Source: Vespa crabro (lineage: Eukaryota > Arthropoda > Insecta > Hymenoptera > Vespidae). Taken from it: 64,000 nt of DNA. The position numbers and the translations under genes are program-made. The notes beneath the pieces were generated by a model that was not told where the DNA came from, did no database searches, and was given only the letters and a program-made list of their open reading frames with translations. Location: positions 1 through 64,000 of the forward strand of contig NC_060965.1 in the NCBI RefSeq assembly GCF_910589235.1, given 5' to 3'. Numbering within the stretch: the stretch's first letter is position 1; every line of letters starts with the position of its first letter. Below are positions 13,194 through 26,600 of this stretch, piece after piece.

Positions 13194-13825
13194 AAGTCCC
13201 CGGTAGGACTTTGAATCGCGCAAGCGAACATTCACGTGAGTGTTAGAAAAACGGTGACTCTAAGTTGAAATCCGAAGCGCACCCCGAATTTCAACATTAC
13301 AACGAAGTCCATGATAGGACTTTTAATCGCGCCCGGACACCCACGCAATTGTTCGAAAAACGGTGACTCTACTCTAAATAAACTAATCGAATATTCGAGG
13401 AAACAAAACGAAGTCCCCGGTAGGACTTTTAATCGCGCACGCGAACACTCACGTGAGTGTTAGATAATAACGGTGACTCTAAGTTGAAATCCAAAGTGAC
13501 ATATGCTAACCGATATTTAGACTTTCCATGATATTTGTCGGGATTTCCGCCCCGCTACCAAATATGAGGATTATCATAACATCAGCTAGCTATGTACAGC
13601 ACTACAAGGTAAACCGTTCGCGCACCCCGAATTTCAACACTAAAACGAAGTCCATGATAGGACTTTTAATCGCGCCCGGACACCCACGCAAGTGTTCGGA
13701 AAACGGTGACTCTACTCTAAAAAAACGCGTTCGCGAGGTAATCTAATCGAATATTCGAGCAAATTTAAACGAAGTCCCCGGTAGGACTTTTAAGTCGCGC
13801 CCGCGTTCATTCACGTGAGTGTTAG
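13194..13825. repeat. Expanded run of five two-stem sub-repeats
   Basis: Within the third macrosatellite unit the two-stem module is repeated five times at spacings of roughly 105-235 bases, interleaved with phrases such as taatcgaatattcga. Two module classes alternate: ccggta loop with cacgtgagtgtt, and atgata loop with cacccacgc. The order is class A, B, A, B, A, which suggests duplication of an A-B pair. Confidence 0.7.
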
Positions 13826-14337
13826 AAAAACGGTGACTCTACTCTAAATTCGCGTTTTCGATTCGAACAATCAAACGAAATTTAGTCGCGCCCGCAAACA
13901 CCCACGCCTGTGCTTGCCGACAAGCGTGCGAGTGTTCTCCTATCCTGCCCGTATTCGCGCGTAAAAATCGATGATGAATCCATGTCATGCTAGGATGACG
14001 CATCCGACCGCAGGTGAATCTCTATCCTGGAAAAAAAGAAGTTAAGAGGAAAATAAGAAAAAGAAAAGAATATATAAAATAAAACATAATAATGCTGAAA
14101 GAACAGTCCTCTTCATTTCATGGGTCCTACCTAATGCTTAAAAATTAAAATTAATAAAAATATATTAATAACAAACCTAAAAACATAAAAACATAAAAAC
14201 ATAATTAAAAGGAAATAACATAATTAAATTCTAAGAAGACATAATAAAAAGAAATAACATATTAATAACATATTAATAACATAATTAAAAACATAATTAA
14301 AAACATAATTAAAGAAGAAAAATATTAGATAGAAAAG

Positions 14338-14765
14338 TTAGCTGCAGAAAGATAAGAAAATAGAAGCTGCTCTACACGATGCTGAGACAACAACCCGCAC
14401 AGAGGCCCACACCCATGTCCCCATCCCATGGGTCCCACCCGAGACTAATAAATCATAATTAATAATAGTAAATAAGAATGAAAAATATGAAATAGGAAAG
14501 AGTGCCCCAAAAACAGAAGAAAAAAGAAGCAGCTCTATAAGATGCTGAGAGAGCAACCCGCACAGAGGCCCACACCCATTGGCCCCTCCCATGGGTCCCA
14601 CCCGATACTTATAAATCATAATTAATAATAGTAAATAAAAATGAGAAATATGAAATAAAAAAGAGAGCCGCAGAAAGAGAAGAAAAGAGAAGCAGCTCTA
14701 TAAGATTCTGAGACAGCAACCCACACAGAGGTACACACCCATGAGTTCCAGCCGAGATATATATA
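14338..14765. repeat. 163-bp tandem repeat, about 2.6 copies
   Basis: The phrase agaggcccacaccc (agaggtacacaccc in the last copy) occurs at 14401, 14564 and 14727, exactly 163 bases apart. Each unit has gcaacccgcacagagg, then a catgggtcccacccga-like segment, then ataattaataatagtaaata. The unit is related to the tail block of the macrosatellite units (10948-11015 and 12467-12535), so this appears to be a local amplification of that tail. Confidence 0.85.
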
Positions 14766-14811
14766 GAGGATAATTAATGACGGTAAATAAGAAAAAATAG
14801 AAATGACAGTA

Positions 14812-15560
14812 TTTATACGAACGATAAAATGCTGAATTTAATTTGATTAAACATAAGAAAAGTAAAAGATTAATTAAAAAGAAATGAAATATTCTGAACA
14901 CAGATATAAATAAATATTATTCTCTTTGAAAGAAATATTATATTTATTAATCGATAATATATAATAATATATGTACATGTTCTCTATAACGTTGCTAAGA
15001 ATATCCTATTGTTTAAATATTAATTAATTATTCCCTCACGTGTTCGCGATCCCACGACCCAGACCTAGCTGAAAAGAAATAAGGAAAGAAAAAAGAATTA
15101 ATATATATATAAATTAATTATACGAACGATAAAATGCTAAATTTAATTTGATTAAACTTAAGAAAAATAAACGATTAATATAAATAAATATTATTCTCTC
15201 TGAAAAAAATATTATTATATCTATTAATCGATAGTAAATGACAATACATGCATATGATTTTTATAACGTTGCTAAGAATATCTTATTGTTTAAATATTAA
15301 TTAATTATACTTTACGTATATCGTACATTGTTTAAATGTTAAGATCATCCTATTTATTAATTATTCCTTCCCGTGTTCGCGTTCCCACAACTTAGAGCTA
15401 GCTGAAAAGAAATAAGGAAAACGAAAGAATATGTATATATGTATATTAATTATACGAACGATAAAATTCTGAATTTAATTTAATTAAACTTAATAGGTAA
15501 GAAAAAAAAAATATTAATGAAAAAAGAATGAAAAATTCTGAATACTGATCTAAAGAAATA
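14812..15560. repeat. Decayed direct repeats
   Basis: The phrase tacgaacgataaaatgct, or a near copy, followed by aatttaatttgattaaac occurs at about 14816, 15121 and 15453. Segments with ataacgttgctaagaatatc and cgtgttcgcg...cccac also recur. Copies are about 305-330 bases apart with frequent changes, so this is an old tandem duplication. No gene was found in it. Confidence 0.65.
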
Positions 15561-17439
15561 TTATATTACTTTTACATTTCATAGATATGTGATTTTAATA
15601 TAGAACTCGATTTTATTAAAATAAAATTATGAATTTAATTGAACTTTAGAAAAGAAAAAAATGTGCTAAATTTATCAATCGACTTTAACGTAAAATTTGA
15701 TTTTATTAAACTAGAATCATAAATTCAATTAAGTTTTAAAAAACAGTTTAATATTAAAAAGGCATAAAATATGAAATAATCCTATTCGCGTACGCGTGGC
15801 AATGTGGGAATATTATTTACGGAAAGTTACTTCGTCTCAGTTTTTTAAATTTACACCCCTACACCCATCACCATAAGAGCATTTTGAGTGACAACATGGT
15901 AAAATTAAAATATTAACATGGTAAAACTAAGAGCCATTCTCGAAAGTTCCCAGTGAACCTTCGAAAATAAATCAATAGCCTAATAGTTGTCTTCTTGAGC
16001 CATATGTTATCTTCGGCATATAGCCTCTTCTTTGCTTCGTGCCTCAACCTAATCGATTATCACTCTAAAACTGTAACGACAAAATTTGATTCCAAATTCT
16101 AAGATATGAAAGAAAACCCTAATACAACCATAACGAATCTGAAAACTTATTATTATCCTTTCGAAAGATACTTTTTTGCAGAGTGGGAGAAATTAGATAT
16201 TAATTATAAAAAAATTAGAAATTAGATAATAGTATATTAATTGCTGAAAATCCTGAGCTAAAAAATAATTAATTTATCATCTAGGCTTACGGACTACGTC
16301 TCTTTGTTTTTTAGCAATCATTCTACTCGATTTTTCTCTTTCAAAACCAATGACTCTATCGAGACTTTTTTATATCAATTTAAATCGATTAAATATTTAA
16401 TTAATAATTATTTAAAAATATAAAGCAAACCCTTGGACGTTCCTTCTTACAAACGAATATTTTAATTATTGTAATAAAATCATCCATAGTTTCGTTTGTA
16501 ATCCAGAGACTATCCATCGCGAGTGTCTTCTTACTCGTTCTTTATTAGAACGTATGAATATCGATTCTTTACATATTTCCGTGCGAGTAAAATATTTAAA
16601 AATGTATTAAAATATTCAAAATCTCAAATAATTATAAACGCGTTTGAGCAAGAAGACTCTATCCTAATCTAATAAATAAATGAAAAACTAAGAAACCATT
16701 CACGAGTAAATCTCCGAAGAAATTTACTCGTGGTCACTCAATGCTCTTCTACTAATTAATTACAACCAATCACCCGTGCCGATTCGGACCTATCGTCCTC
16801 GACATGATTGAGTGATTGGAGGGACTTAAAAATTCACTCACTACTTAAGAAGTTCTGCGATGGCTCCAAAACACTCGTTCAGGTCGAAATTGAGAGGGGA
16901 CGATCCGTATGTGGTTGCAAACTAGGTAGGTCGACATCAAAGTTCATCAGGAATATCTTCAATGATGCACTGACTCTATATCGCGATAGTTATTTTTTAA
17001 CGAACGGTCACTGAATTTAATTCGCGAAACTCTACTGACTTTATAAATACAGCCTATGCGACTGTTAAAAAATTAATTAATTGCGAACAAACACTGACTC
17101 TAACGACTGCATTGCACGCAGACGTTGCAAAAACTTTTGCTTTTTAAATCGCGAAACGCGAACGAACAAACACTGCTTCTACTTTGCGATATTCATATTT
17201 AAGCAATACAAGATAACATCGTTGGTTCCCGAGCGTTTGCAATGACGTACTGAAAAAACAAAATAAAAACAAAATTAATAATAACATGGTTATAATAAGA
17301 AACAGTATAAATTACTACAGAAATGTAAGATATAAAAATATATTTACCTTAAGATACGTTGATACTTGCAGCGAAGACATCCTGACATTTTAGATGCGTA
17401 TAGGACAAAAGACAAAGGAGAAATGATTCAATAATCGGG
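15561..17439. other. AT-rich non-tandem stretch, no gene recognised
   Basis: This is AT-rich sequence between the decayed repeats and the 304-bp satellite. One frame of 68 codons at 16808-17014 shows no recognisable family feature, and I treat it as chance. I see no ordered repeat, tRNA or hairpin of note. Confidence 0.5.
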
Positions 17440-18179
17440 ATTTCGAATTTTCAATGTTTAAATAAATGTACTATTGTTTAAATATTAGGCAACTAATCCG
17501 AAATAAAATTTTAAAAGTAATAGAAGTGTATATTAAATTTATTTTTAGATCCGCGCGCGATTCAGACTTTTCAATATTTAAATAAATGAACAATTGTTTA
17601 AATATTACTCTATTCTATCCCGCGTGCAATAAAAATCGTTTAGATTATTATAAAATTATCGATAATGTTAATTTATAAGCTTTAGCGTTTGGAAGAGAGA
17701 ATCACGAAGTGCACACGTCGGAGTGGAAGAGCAAACTAAGTCGCGAGCTGTCAAAGTCGTGTATAAGTGCGTTTATGTTTATGTCACAAGAGAAAACCCC
17801 TCCGAAATTAAAATTTTTAAGTACTAGAAGTTTATATTAGAATTATTTTAAGTCCCGCGCGCGATTCAGAGTTTTTATTGTTTAAATAAATGAACTATTG
17901 TTTAAATAATACTCTATTCTATTCCACGAGCTATAAAAACCGTGTAGATAATTATAAAATTACCGAAAATATTAATTTATAAGTTTTAGCGTTTAGAAAA
18001 GATAATCACGAAGTGCACACGTCGGAGTGCAAGAGTAAACTAAGTCGCGAGCTGTCAAAGTCGTGAAAAAGTGCGTTTATGTTTATAATACCAGAGAAAA
18101 CCGATCCGAAATTAAAATTTTTAAGTACTAGAAGTTTATATTAGAATTATTTTAAGTTCCGCGGGCGATTCAGACTTTT

Positions 18180-20590
18180 TATTGTTTAAATAAATGAACT
18201 ATTGTTTAAATATTACTATATTCTATCCCGCGTGGTATAAAAACCGTATAAATAATTATAAAATTACCGAAAATATTAATTTATAAGTTTTAGCGTTTAG
18301 AAAAGATAATCACGAAGTGCACATGTCGGAGTGCAAGAGCAAACTAAGTCGCGAGCTGTCAAAGTCGTGTATAAGTGCGTTTATGTTTATGTCACAAGAG
18401 AAAACCGCTCCGAAATTATAATTTTTAAGTACTAGAAGTTTATATTAGAATTATTTTAAGTTCCGCGGGCGATTCAGACTTTTTATTGTTAAAATAAATG
18501 AACCAGTGTTTAAATAATACTACATTCTATCCCGCGTGGTATAAAAACTGTATAAATAATTATAAAATTATCGAAAATATTAATTTAATAGTTTTAGCGT
18601 TTAGAAAAGAGAATCACGAAGTGCACATGTCGGAGTGCAAGAGCAAACTAAGTCGCGACCTGTCAAAGTCGTGTATAAGTGCGTTTATTTTTATGTCACA
18701 AGAGAAAACCGCTCCGAAATTAAAATTTTTGAGTACTAGAAGTTTATATTAAAATTATTTTAAGACCCGCGCGCGATTCAGACTTTTCAATGTTTAAATA
18801 AATGAATTATTGTTTAAATATTACTCTATTCTATTCCGCGTGATATAAAAACCGTATAAATAATTATAAAATTATCGATAATGTTAATTTATAAGCTTTA
18901 GCGTTTAGAAAAGATAATCACGAAGTGCACACGTCGGAGTGCAAGAGCGAACTAAGTCGCGAACTGTCAAAGTCGTGAAAAAGTGCGTTTATGTTTATGT
19001 CACAAGAGAAAACCGCTCCGAAATTAAAATTTTTAAGTACTAGAAGTTTATATTAGAATTATTTTAAGTTCCGCGGGCGATTCAGACTTTTTATTGTTTA
19101 AATAAATGAACTATTGTTTAAATATTACTATATTCTATCCCGCGTGGTATAAAAACCGTATAAATAATTATAAAATTACCGAAAATATTAATTTATAAGT
19201 TTTAGCGTTTAGAAAAGATAATCACGAAGTGCACATGTCGGAGTGCAAGAGCAAACTAAGTCGCGAGCTGTCAAAGTCGTGTATAAGTGCGATTATGTTT
19301 ATGTCACAAGAGAAAACCGCTCCGAAATTAAAATTTTTAAGTACTAGAAGTTTATATTAGAATTATTTTAAGTTCCGCGGGCGATTCAGACTTTTTATTG
19401 TTTAAATAAATGAACCAGTGTTTAAATAATACTACATTCTATCCCGCGTGGTATAAAAACTGTATAAATAATTATAAAATTATCGAAAATATTAATTTAA
19501 TAGTTTTAGCGTTTAGAAAAGAGAATCACGAAGTGCACATGTCGGAGTGCAAGAGCAAACTAAGTCGCGACCTGTCAAAGTCGTGTATAAGTGCGTTTAT
19601 TTTTATGTCACAAGAGAAAACCGCTCCGAAATTAAAATTTTTGAGTACTAGAAGTTTATATTAAAATTATTTTAAGACCCGCGCGCGATTCAGACTTTTC
19701 AATGTTTAAATAAATGAATTATTGTTTAAATATTACTCTATTCTATTCCGCGTGATATAAAAACCGTATAAATAATTATAAAATTATCGATAATGTTAAT
19801 TTATAAGCTTTAGCGTTTAGAAAAGATAATCACGAAGTGCACACGTCGGAGTGCAAGAGCGAACTAAGTCGCGAACTGTCAAAGTCGTGAAAAAGTGCGT
19901 TTATGTTTATGTCACAAGAGAAAACCGCTCCGAAATTAAAATTTTTAAGTACTAGAAGTTTATATTAGAATTATTTTAAGTTCCGCGGGCGATTCAGACT
20001 TTTTATTGTTTAAATAAATGAACTATTGTTTAAATATTACTATATTCTATCCCGCGTGGTATAAAAACCGTATAAATAATTATAAAATTACCGAAAATAT
20101 TAATTTATAAGTTTTAGCGTTTAGAAAAGATAATCACGAAGTGCACATGTCGGAGTGCAAGAGCAAACTAAGTCGCGAGCTGTCAAAGTCGAGTATAAGT
20201 GCGTTTATGTTTATGTCACAAGAGAAAACCGCTCCGAAATTAAAATTTTTAAGTACTAGAAGTTTATATTAGAATTATTTTAAGTTCCGCGGGCGATTCA
20301 GACTTTTTATTGTTTAAATAAATGAACCAGTGTTTAAATAATACTACATTCTATCCCGCGTGGTATAAAAACTGTATAAATAATTATAAAATTATCGAAA
20401 ATATTAATTTAATAGTTTTAGCGTTTAGAAAAGAGAATCACGAAGTGCACATGTCGGAGTGCAAGAGCGAACTAAGTCGCGAACTGTCAAAGTCGTGAAA
20501 AAGTGCGTTTATGTTTATGTCACAAGAGAAAACCGCTCCGAAATTAAAATTTTTAAGTACTAGAAGTTTATATTAGAATTATTTTAAGTT
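18180..20590. repeat. 912-bp (three-unit) higher-order repeat in the 304-bp satellite
   Basis: A variant unit marked by gaaccagtgtttaaataata recurs at about 18500, 19412 and 20324, which is 912 bases or three units apart. The two units between show the same variants each time (gaactattg...actatattc and gaattattg...ttccgcgtgat). A shorter version of the same order appears again around 21540 and 22150. This shows local multi-unit amplification rather than single-unit turnover only. Confidence 0.8.
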
Positions 20591-23357
20591 CCGCGCGCGA
20601 TTCAGACTTTTCAATGTTTAAATAAATGAATTATTGTTTAAATATTACTCTATTCTATTCCGCGTGATATAAAAACCTTATAAATAATTATAAAATTATC
20701 GATAATGTTAATTTATAAGCTTTAGCGTTTAGAAAAGATAATCACGAAGTGCACACGTCGGAGTGCAAGAGCGAACTAAGTCGCGAACTGTCAAAGTCGT
20801 GAAAAAGTGCGTTTATGTTTATGTCACAAGAGAAAACCGCTCCGAAATTAAAATTTTTGAGTACTAGAAGTTTATATTAGAATTATTTTAAGTCCTGCGC
20901 GCGATTCAGAATTTTTATTGTTTAGATAAATGAAATATTGTTTAAATATTACTCTATTCTATCCCGCGTGCTATAACAGTCGTTTAGATAATTATAAAAT
21001 TACAGAAAATATTAATTTAATAGTTTTAGCGTTTAGAAAAGAGAATCACGAAGTGCACATGTCGGAGTGCAAGAGCAAACTAAGTCGCGACCTGTCAAAG
21101 TCGTGTATAAGTGCGTTTATTTTTATGTCACAAGAGAAAACCGCTCCGAAATTAAAATTTTTGAGTACTAGAAGTTTATATTAAAATTATTTTAAGACCC
21201 GCGCGCGATTCAGACTTTTCAATGTTTAAATAAATGAATTATTGTTTAAATATTACTCTATTCTATTCCGCGTGATATAAAAACCTTATAAATAATTATA
21301 AAATTATCGATAATGTTAATTTATAAGCTTTAGCGTTTAGAAAAGATAATCACGAAGTGCACACGTCGGAGTGCAAGAGCGAACTAAGTCGCGAACTGTC
21401 AAAGTCGTGAAAAAGTGCGTTTATGTTTATGTCACAAGAGAAAACCGCTCCGAATTATAATTTTTAAGTACTAGAAGTTTATATTAGAATTATTTTAAGT
21501 TCCGCGGGCGATTCAGACTTTTTATTGTTTAAATAAATGAACCAGTGTTTAAATAATACTATATTCTATCCCGCGAGCTATAAAAACCGTGTAGATAATT
21601 ATAAAATCACCGAAAATATTAATTTATAAGTTTTAGCGTTTAGAAAAGATAATCACGAAGTGCACACGTCGGAGTGCAAGAGTAAACTAAGTCGCGAGCT
21701 GTCAAAGTCGTGAAAAAGTGCGTTTATGTTTATAATACCAGAGAAAACCGATCCGAAATTAAAATTTTTAAGTACTAGAAGTTTATATTAGAATTATTTT
21801 AAGTTCCGCGGGCGATTCAGACTTTTTATTGTTTAAATAAATGAACTATTGTTTAAATATTACTATATTCTATCCCGCGTGGTATAAAAACCGTATAAAT
21901 AATTATAAAATTACCGAAAATATTAATTTATAAGTTTTAGCGTTTAGAAATATAATCACGAAGTGCACATGTCGGAGTGCAAGAGCAAACTAAGTCGCGA
22001 GCTGTCAAAGTCGTGAATAAGTGCGTTTATGTTTATGTCACAAGAGAAAACCGCTCCGAAATTATAATTTTTAAGTACTAGAAGTTTATATTAGAATTAT
22101 TTTAAGTTCCGCGGGCGATTCAGACTTTTTATTGTTTAAATAAATGAACCAGTGTTTAAATAATACTACATTCTATCCCGCGAGCTATAAAAACCGTGTA
22201 GATAATTATAAAATTACCGAAAATATTAATTTATAAGTTTTAGCGTTTAGAAAAGATAATCACGAAGTGCACACGTCGGAGTGCAAGAGTAAACTAAGTC
22301 GCGAGCTGTCAAAGTCGTGAAAAAGTGCGTTTATGTTTATAATACCAGAGAAAACCGATCCGAAATTAAAATTTTTAAGTACTAGAAGTTTATATTAGAA
22401 TTATTTTAAGTTCCGCGGGCGATTCAGACTTTTTATTGTTTAAATAAATGAACTATTGTTTAAATATTACTATATTCTATCCCGCGTGGTATAAAAACCG
22501 TATAAATAATTATAAAATTATCGAAAATATTAATTTAATAGTTTAACCGTTTAGAAAAGAGAATCACGATGTGCACACGTCGGAGTGCAAGAGCAAACTA
22601 AGTCGCGAGCTGTCAAAGTCGTGAAAAAGTGCGTTTATGTTTATAATACCAGAGAAAACCGCTCCGAAATTAAAATTTTTAAGTACTAGAAGTTTATATT
22701 AGAATTATTTTAAGTTCCGCGGGCGATTCAGACTTTTTATTGTTTAAATAAATGAACTATTGTTTAAATATTACTATATTCTATCCCGCGTGGTATAAAA
22801 ACCGTATAAATAATTATAAAATTACCGAAAATATTAATTTATAAGTTTTAGCGTTTAGAAAAGATAATCACGAAGTGCACATGTCGGAGTGCAAGAGCAA
22901 ACTAAGTCGCGAGCTGTCAAAGTCGTGTATAAGTGCGTTTATGTTTATGTCACAAGAGAAAACCGCTCCGAAATTATAATTTTTAAGTACTAGAAGTTTA
23001 TATTAGAATTATTTTAAGTCCCGCGCGATACAGAGTTTTTATTGTTTAAATAAATGAACTATTGTTTAAATAATACTCTATTCTATTCCACGAGCTATAA
23101 AAACCGTGTAGATAATTACAAAATTACCGAAAATATTAATTTACAATCTTTAGCGTTTAGAAAAGAGAATCACGAAGTGCACACGTCGGAGTGCAAGAGC
23201 GAACTAAGTCGCGAACTGTCAAAGTCGTGAAAAAGTGCGTTTATGTTTATAATACCAGAGAAAACCGCTCCGAAATTAAAATTTTTAAGTACTAGAAGTT
23301 TATATTAGAATTATTTTAAGTTCCGCGGGCGATTCAGACTTTTTATTGTTTAAATAA

Positions 23358-23612
23358 ATGAACTATTGTTTAAATATTACTATATTCTATCCCGCGTGGT
23401 ATAAAAACCGTATAAATAATTATAAAATTATCGAAAATATTAATTTAATAGTTTTAGCGTTTAGAAAAGATAATCACGAAGTGCACACGTCGGAGTGCAA
23501 GAGCAAACTAAGTCGCGAGCTGTCAAAGTCTTGTATAAGTTCGTTTATGTTTATGTCACAAGAGAAAACCCCTCCGAAATTAAAATTTTTAAGTACTAGA
23601 AGTTTATATTAG
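23358..23612 (+). other. Recurrent 84-codon open frame in the 304-bp satellite, not called a gene
   Basis: An uninterrupted 84-codon frame occurs in about six of the roughly 30 units (18498, 19410, 20930, 23358, 24270, 25181). A 77-codon relative lies at 24574. The other units carry stops at fixed places: TAA where an aatttaatag reads aatttataag, and TGA where tcgtgtataag reads tcgtgaaaaag. The unit length is not a multiple of three, so there is no reading through. Differences between intact copies mostly change amino acids, which argues against purifying selection on a peptide. Confidence 0.6.
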
Positions 23613-26600
23613 AATTATTTTAAGTCCCGCGCGCGATTCAGAGTTTTTATTGTTTAAATAAATGAACTATTGTTTAAATAATTCTCTATTCTATTCCACG
23701 AGCTATAAAAACCGTGTAGATAATTACAAAATTACCGAAAATATTAATTTACAATCTTTAGCGTTTAGAAAAGAGAATCACGAAGTGCACACGTCGGAGT
23801 GCAAGAGCGAACTAAGTCGCGATCTGTCAAAGTCGTGAAAAAGTGCGTTTATGTTTATGTCACAAGAGAAAACCGCTCCGAAATTAAAATTTTTGAGTAC
23901 TAGAAGTTTATATTAGAATTATTTTAAGTCCTGCGCGCGATTCAGAATTTTTATTGTTTAGATAAATGAAATATTGTTTAAATATTACTCTATTCTATCC
24001 CGCGTGCTATAAAAGTCGTTTAGATAATTATAAAATTACAGAAAATATTAATTTGTAAGTTTTAGCGTTTAGAAAATAGAATCACGAAGTGCACAAGTCG
24101 GAGTGCAAGAGCAAACTAAGTCGCGAACTGTCAAAGTCGTGAAAAAGTGCGTTTATGTTTATGTCACAAGAGAAAACCGCTCCGAAATTAAAATTTTTAA
24201 GTTCTAGAAGTTTATATTAAAATTATTTTAAGACCCGCGCGCGATTCAGACTTTTCATTGTTTAAATAAATGAACAATTGTTTAAATATTACTATATTCT
24301 ATCCCGCGTGGTATAAAAACCGTATAAATAATTATAAAATTATCGAAAATATTAATTTAATAGTTTTAGCGTTTAGAAAAGATAATCACGAAGTGCACAC
24401 GTCGGAGTGCAAGAGCAAACTAAGTCGCGAGCTGTCAAAGTCGTGTATAAGTTCGTTTATGTTTATGTCACAAGAGAAAACCCCTCCGAAATTAAAATTT
24501 TTAAGTACTAGATGTTTATATTAAAATTATTTTAAGTCCCGCGCGCGATTCAGAGTTTTTATTGTTTAAATAAATGAACTATTGTTTAAATAATACTCTA
24601 TTCTATTCCACGAGCTATAAAAACCGTGTAGATAATTACAAAATTACCGAAAATATTAATTTACAATCTTTAGCGTTTAGAAAAGAGAATCACGAAGTGC
24701 ACACGTCGGAGTGCAAGAGCAAACTAAGTCGCGAGATGTCAAAGTCGTGTATAAGTGCGTTTATGTTTATGTCACAAGAGAAAACCGCTCCGAATTATAA
24801 TTTTTAAGTACTAGAAGTTTATATTAGAATTATTTTAAGACCCGCGCGCGATTCAGACTTTTTATTGTTTAAATAAATGAACTATTGTTTAAATATTACT
24901 ATATTCTATCCCGCGTGGTATAAAAACCGTATAAATAATTATAAAATTATCGAAAATATTAATTTAATAGTTTAACCGTTTAGAAAAGAGAATCACGATG
25001 TGCACACGTCGGAGTGCAAGAGCAAACTAAGTCGCGAGCTGTCAAAGTCGTGAAAAAGTGCGTTTATGTTTATAATACCAGAGAAAACCGCTCCGAAATT
25101 AAAATTTTTAAGTACTAGAAGTTTATATTAGAATTATTTTAAGTTCCGCGGGCGATTCAGACTTTTTATTGTTTAAATAAATGAACTATTGTTTAAATAT
25201 TACTATATTCTATCCCGCGTGGTATAAAAACCGTATAAATAATTATAAAATTACAGAAAATATTAATTTAATAGTTTTAGCGTTTAGAAAAGAGAATCAC
25301 GAAGTGCACATGTCGGAGTGCAAGAGCAAACTAAGTCGCGAGCTGTCAAAGTCGTGTATAAGTGCGTTTATGTTTATGTCACAAGAGAAAACCGCTCCGA
25401 AATTAAAATTTTTAAGTACTAGAAGTTTATATTAGAATTATTTTAAGTTCCGCGGGCGATTCAGACTTCTTATTGTTTAAATAAATGAACCAGTGTTTAA
25501 ATAATACTATATTCTATCCCGCGAGCTATAAAAACCGTGTAGATAATTATAAAATTACCGAAAATATTAATTTATAAGTTTTAGCGTTTAGAAAAGATAA
25601 TCACGAAGTGCACATGTCGGAGTGGAAGAGCAAACTAAGTCGCGAGCTGTCAAAGTCGTGTATAAGTGCGTTTATGTTTATGTCACAAGAGAAAACCGCT
25701 CCGAATTATAATTTTTAAGTACTAGAAGTTTATATTAGAATTATTTTAAGTTCCGCGGGCGATTCAGACTTTTTATTGTTTAAATAAATGAACCAGTGTT
25801 TAAATAATACTATATTCTATCCCGCGAGCTATAAAAACCGTGTAGATAATTATAAAATTACCGAAAATATTAATTTATAAGTTTTAGCGTTTAGAAAAGA
25901 TAATCACGAAGTGCACACGTCGGAGTGCAAGAGTAAACTAAGTCGCGAGCTGTCAAAGTCGTGAAAAAGTGCGTTTATGTTTATAATACCAGAGAAAACC
26001 GATCCGAAATTAAAATTTTTAAGTTCTAGAAGTTTATATTAAAATTATTTTAAGACCCGCGCGCGATTCAGACTTTTCAATGTTTAAATAAATGAACTAT
26101 TGTTTAAATATTACTCTATTCTATCCCGCGAGATATAAAAACCGTATAAATAATTATAAAATATCGAAAATATTAATTTATAATCTTTAGCGTTTAGAAA
26201 AGGGAATCACGAAGTGCACACGTCGGAGTGCAAGAGCAATCTAAGTAGCGAACTGTCAAAGTCGTGAAAAAGTGCGTTTATGTTTATATTTCGAGAGAAA
26301 ACCGCTCCGGAATTAAAATTTTCAAGTTCTAGAAGTCTATATTAAAATTATTTTTAGACCCGCGCGCGATTCAGACTTTTCAATGTTTAAATAAATGAAT
26401 TATTGTTTAAATATTACTCTATTCTATTCCGCGTGATATAAAAACCGTATAAATAATTATAAAATTACCGAAAATATTAATTTATAATCTTTAGCGTTTA
26501 GAAAAGGGAATCACGAAGTGCACACGTCGGTGTGCCAGAGAAAACTAAGTCGCAAACTGTCAAAGTCGTGAAAAAGTGCGTTTATGTTTATATTACCAGA

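Larger units (their letters stand above)
9774..14337. repeat. Macrosatellite with 1.46-1.5 kb units
   Basis: A landmark, tgcagccattcgc, occurs at 9774, 11238 and 12753, giving periods of 1464 and 1515 bases. Units 1 and 2 are almost identical over several hundred bases; a 66-codon frame at 10073 recurs unchanged at 11537. Each unit starts with a GC-richer segment that includes a hairpin and the phrase acggtgactctactctaaa. It passes through an AT-rich tract of ataattaaa-type runs and ends with a block containing catgggtcccacccga. The third unit is longer and partly rearranged, with internal expansion of a two-stem sub-repeat. No coding function is apparent and the short frames are not credible genes. 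Confidence 0.85.
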
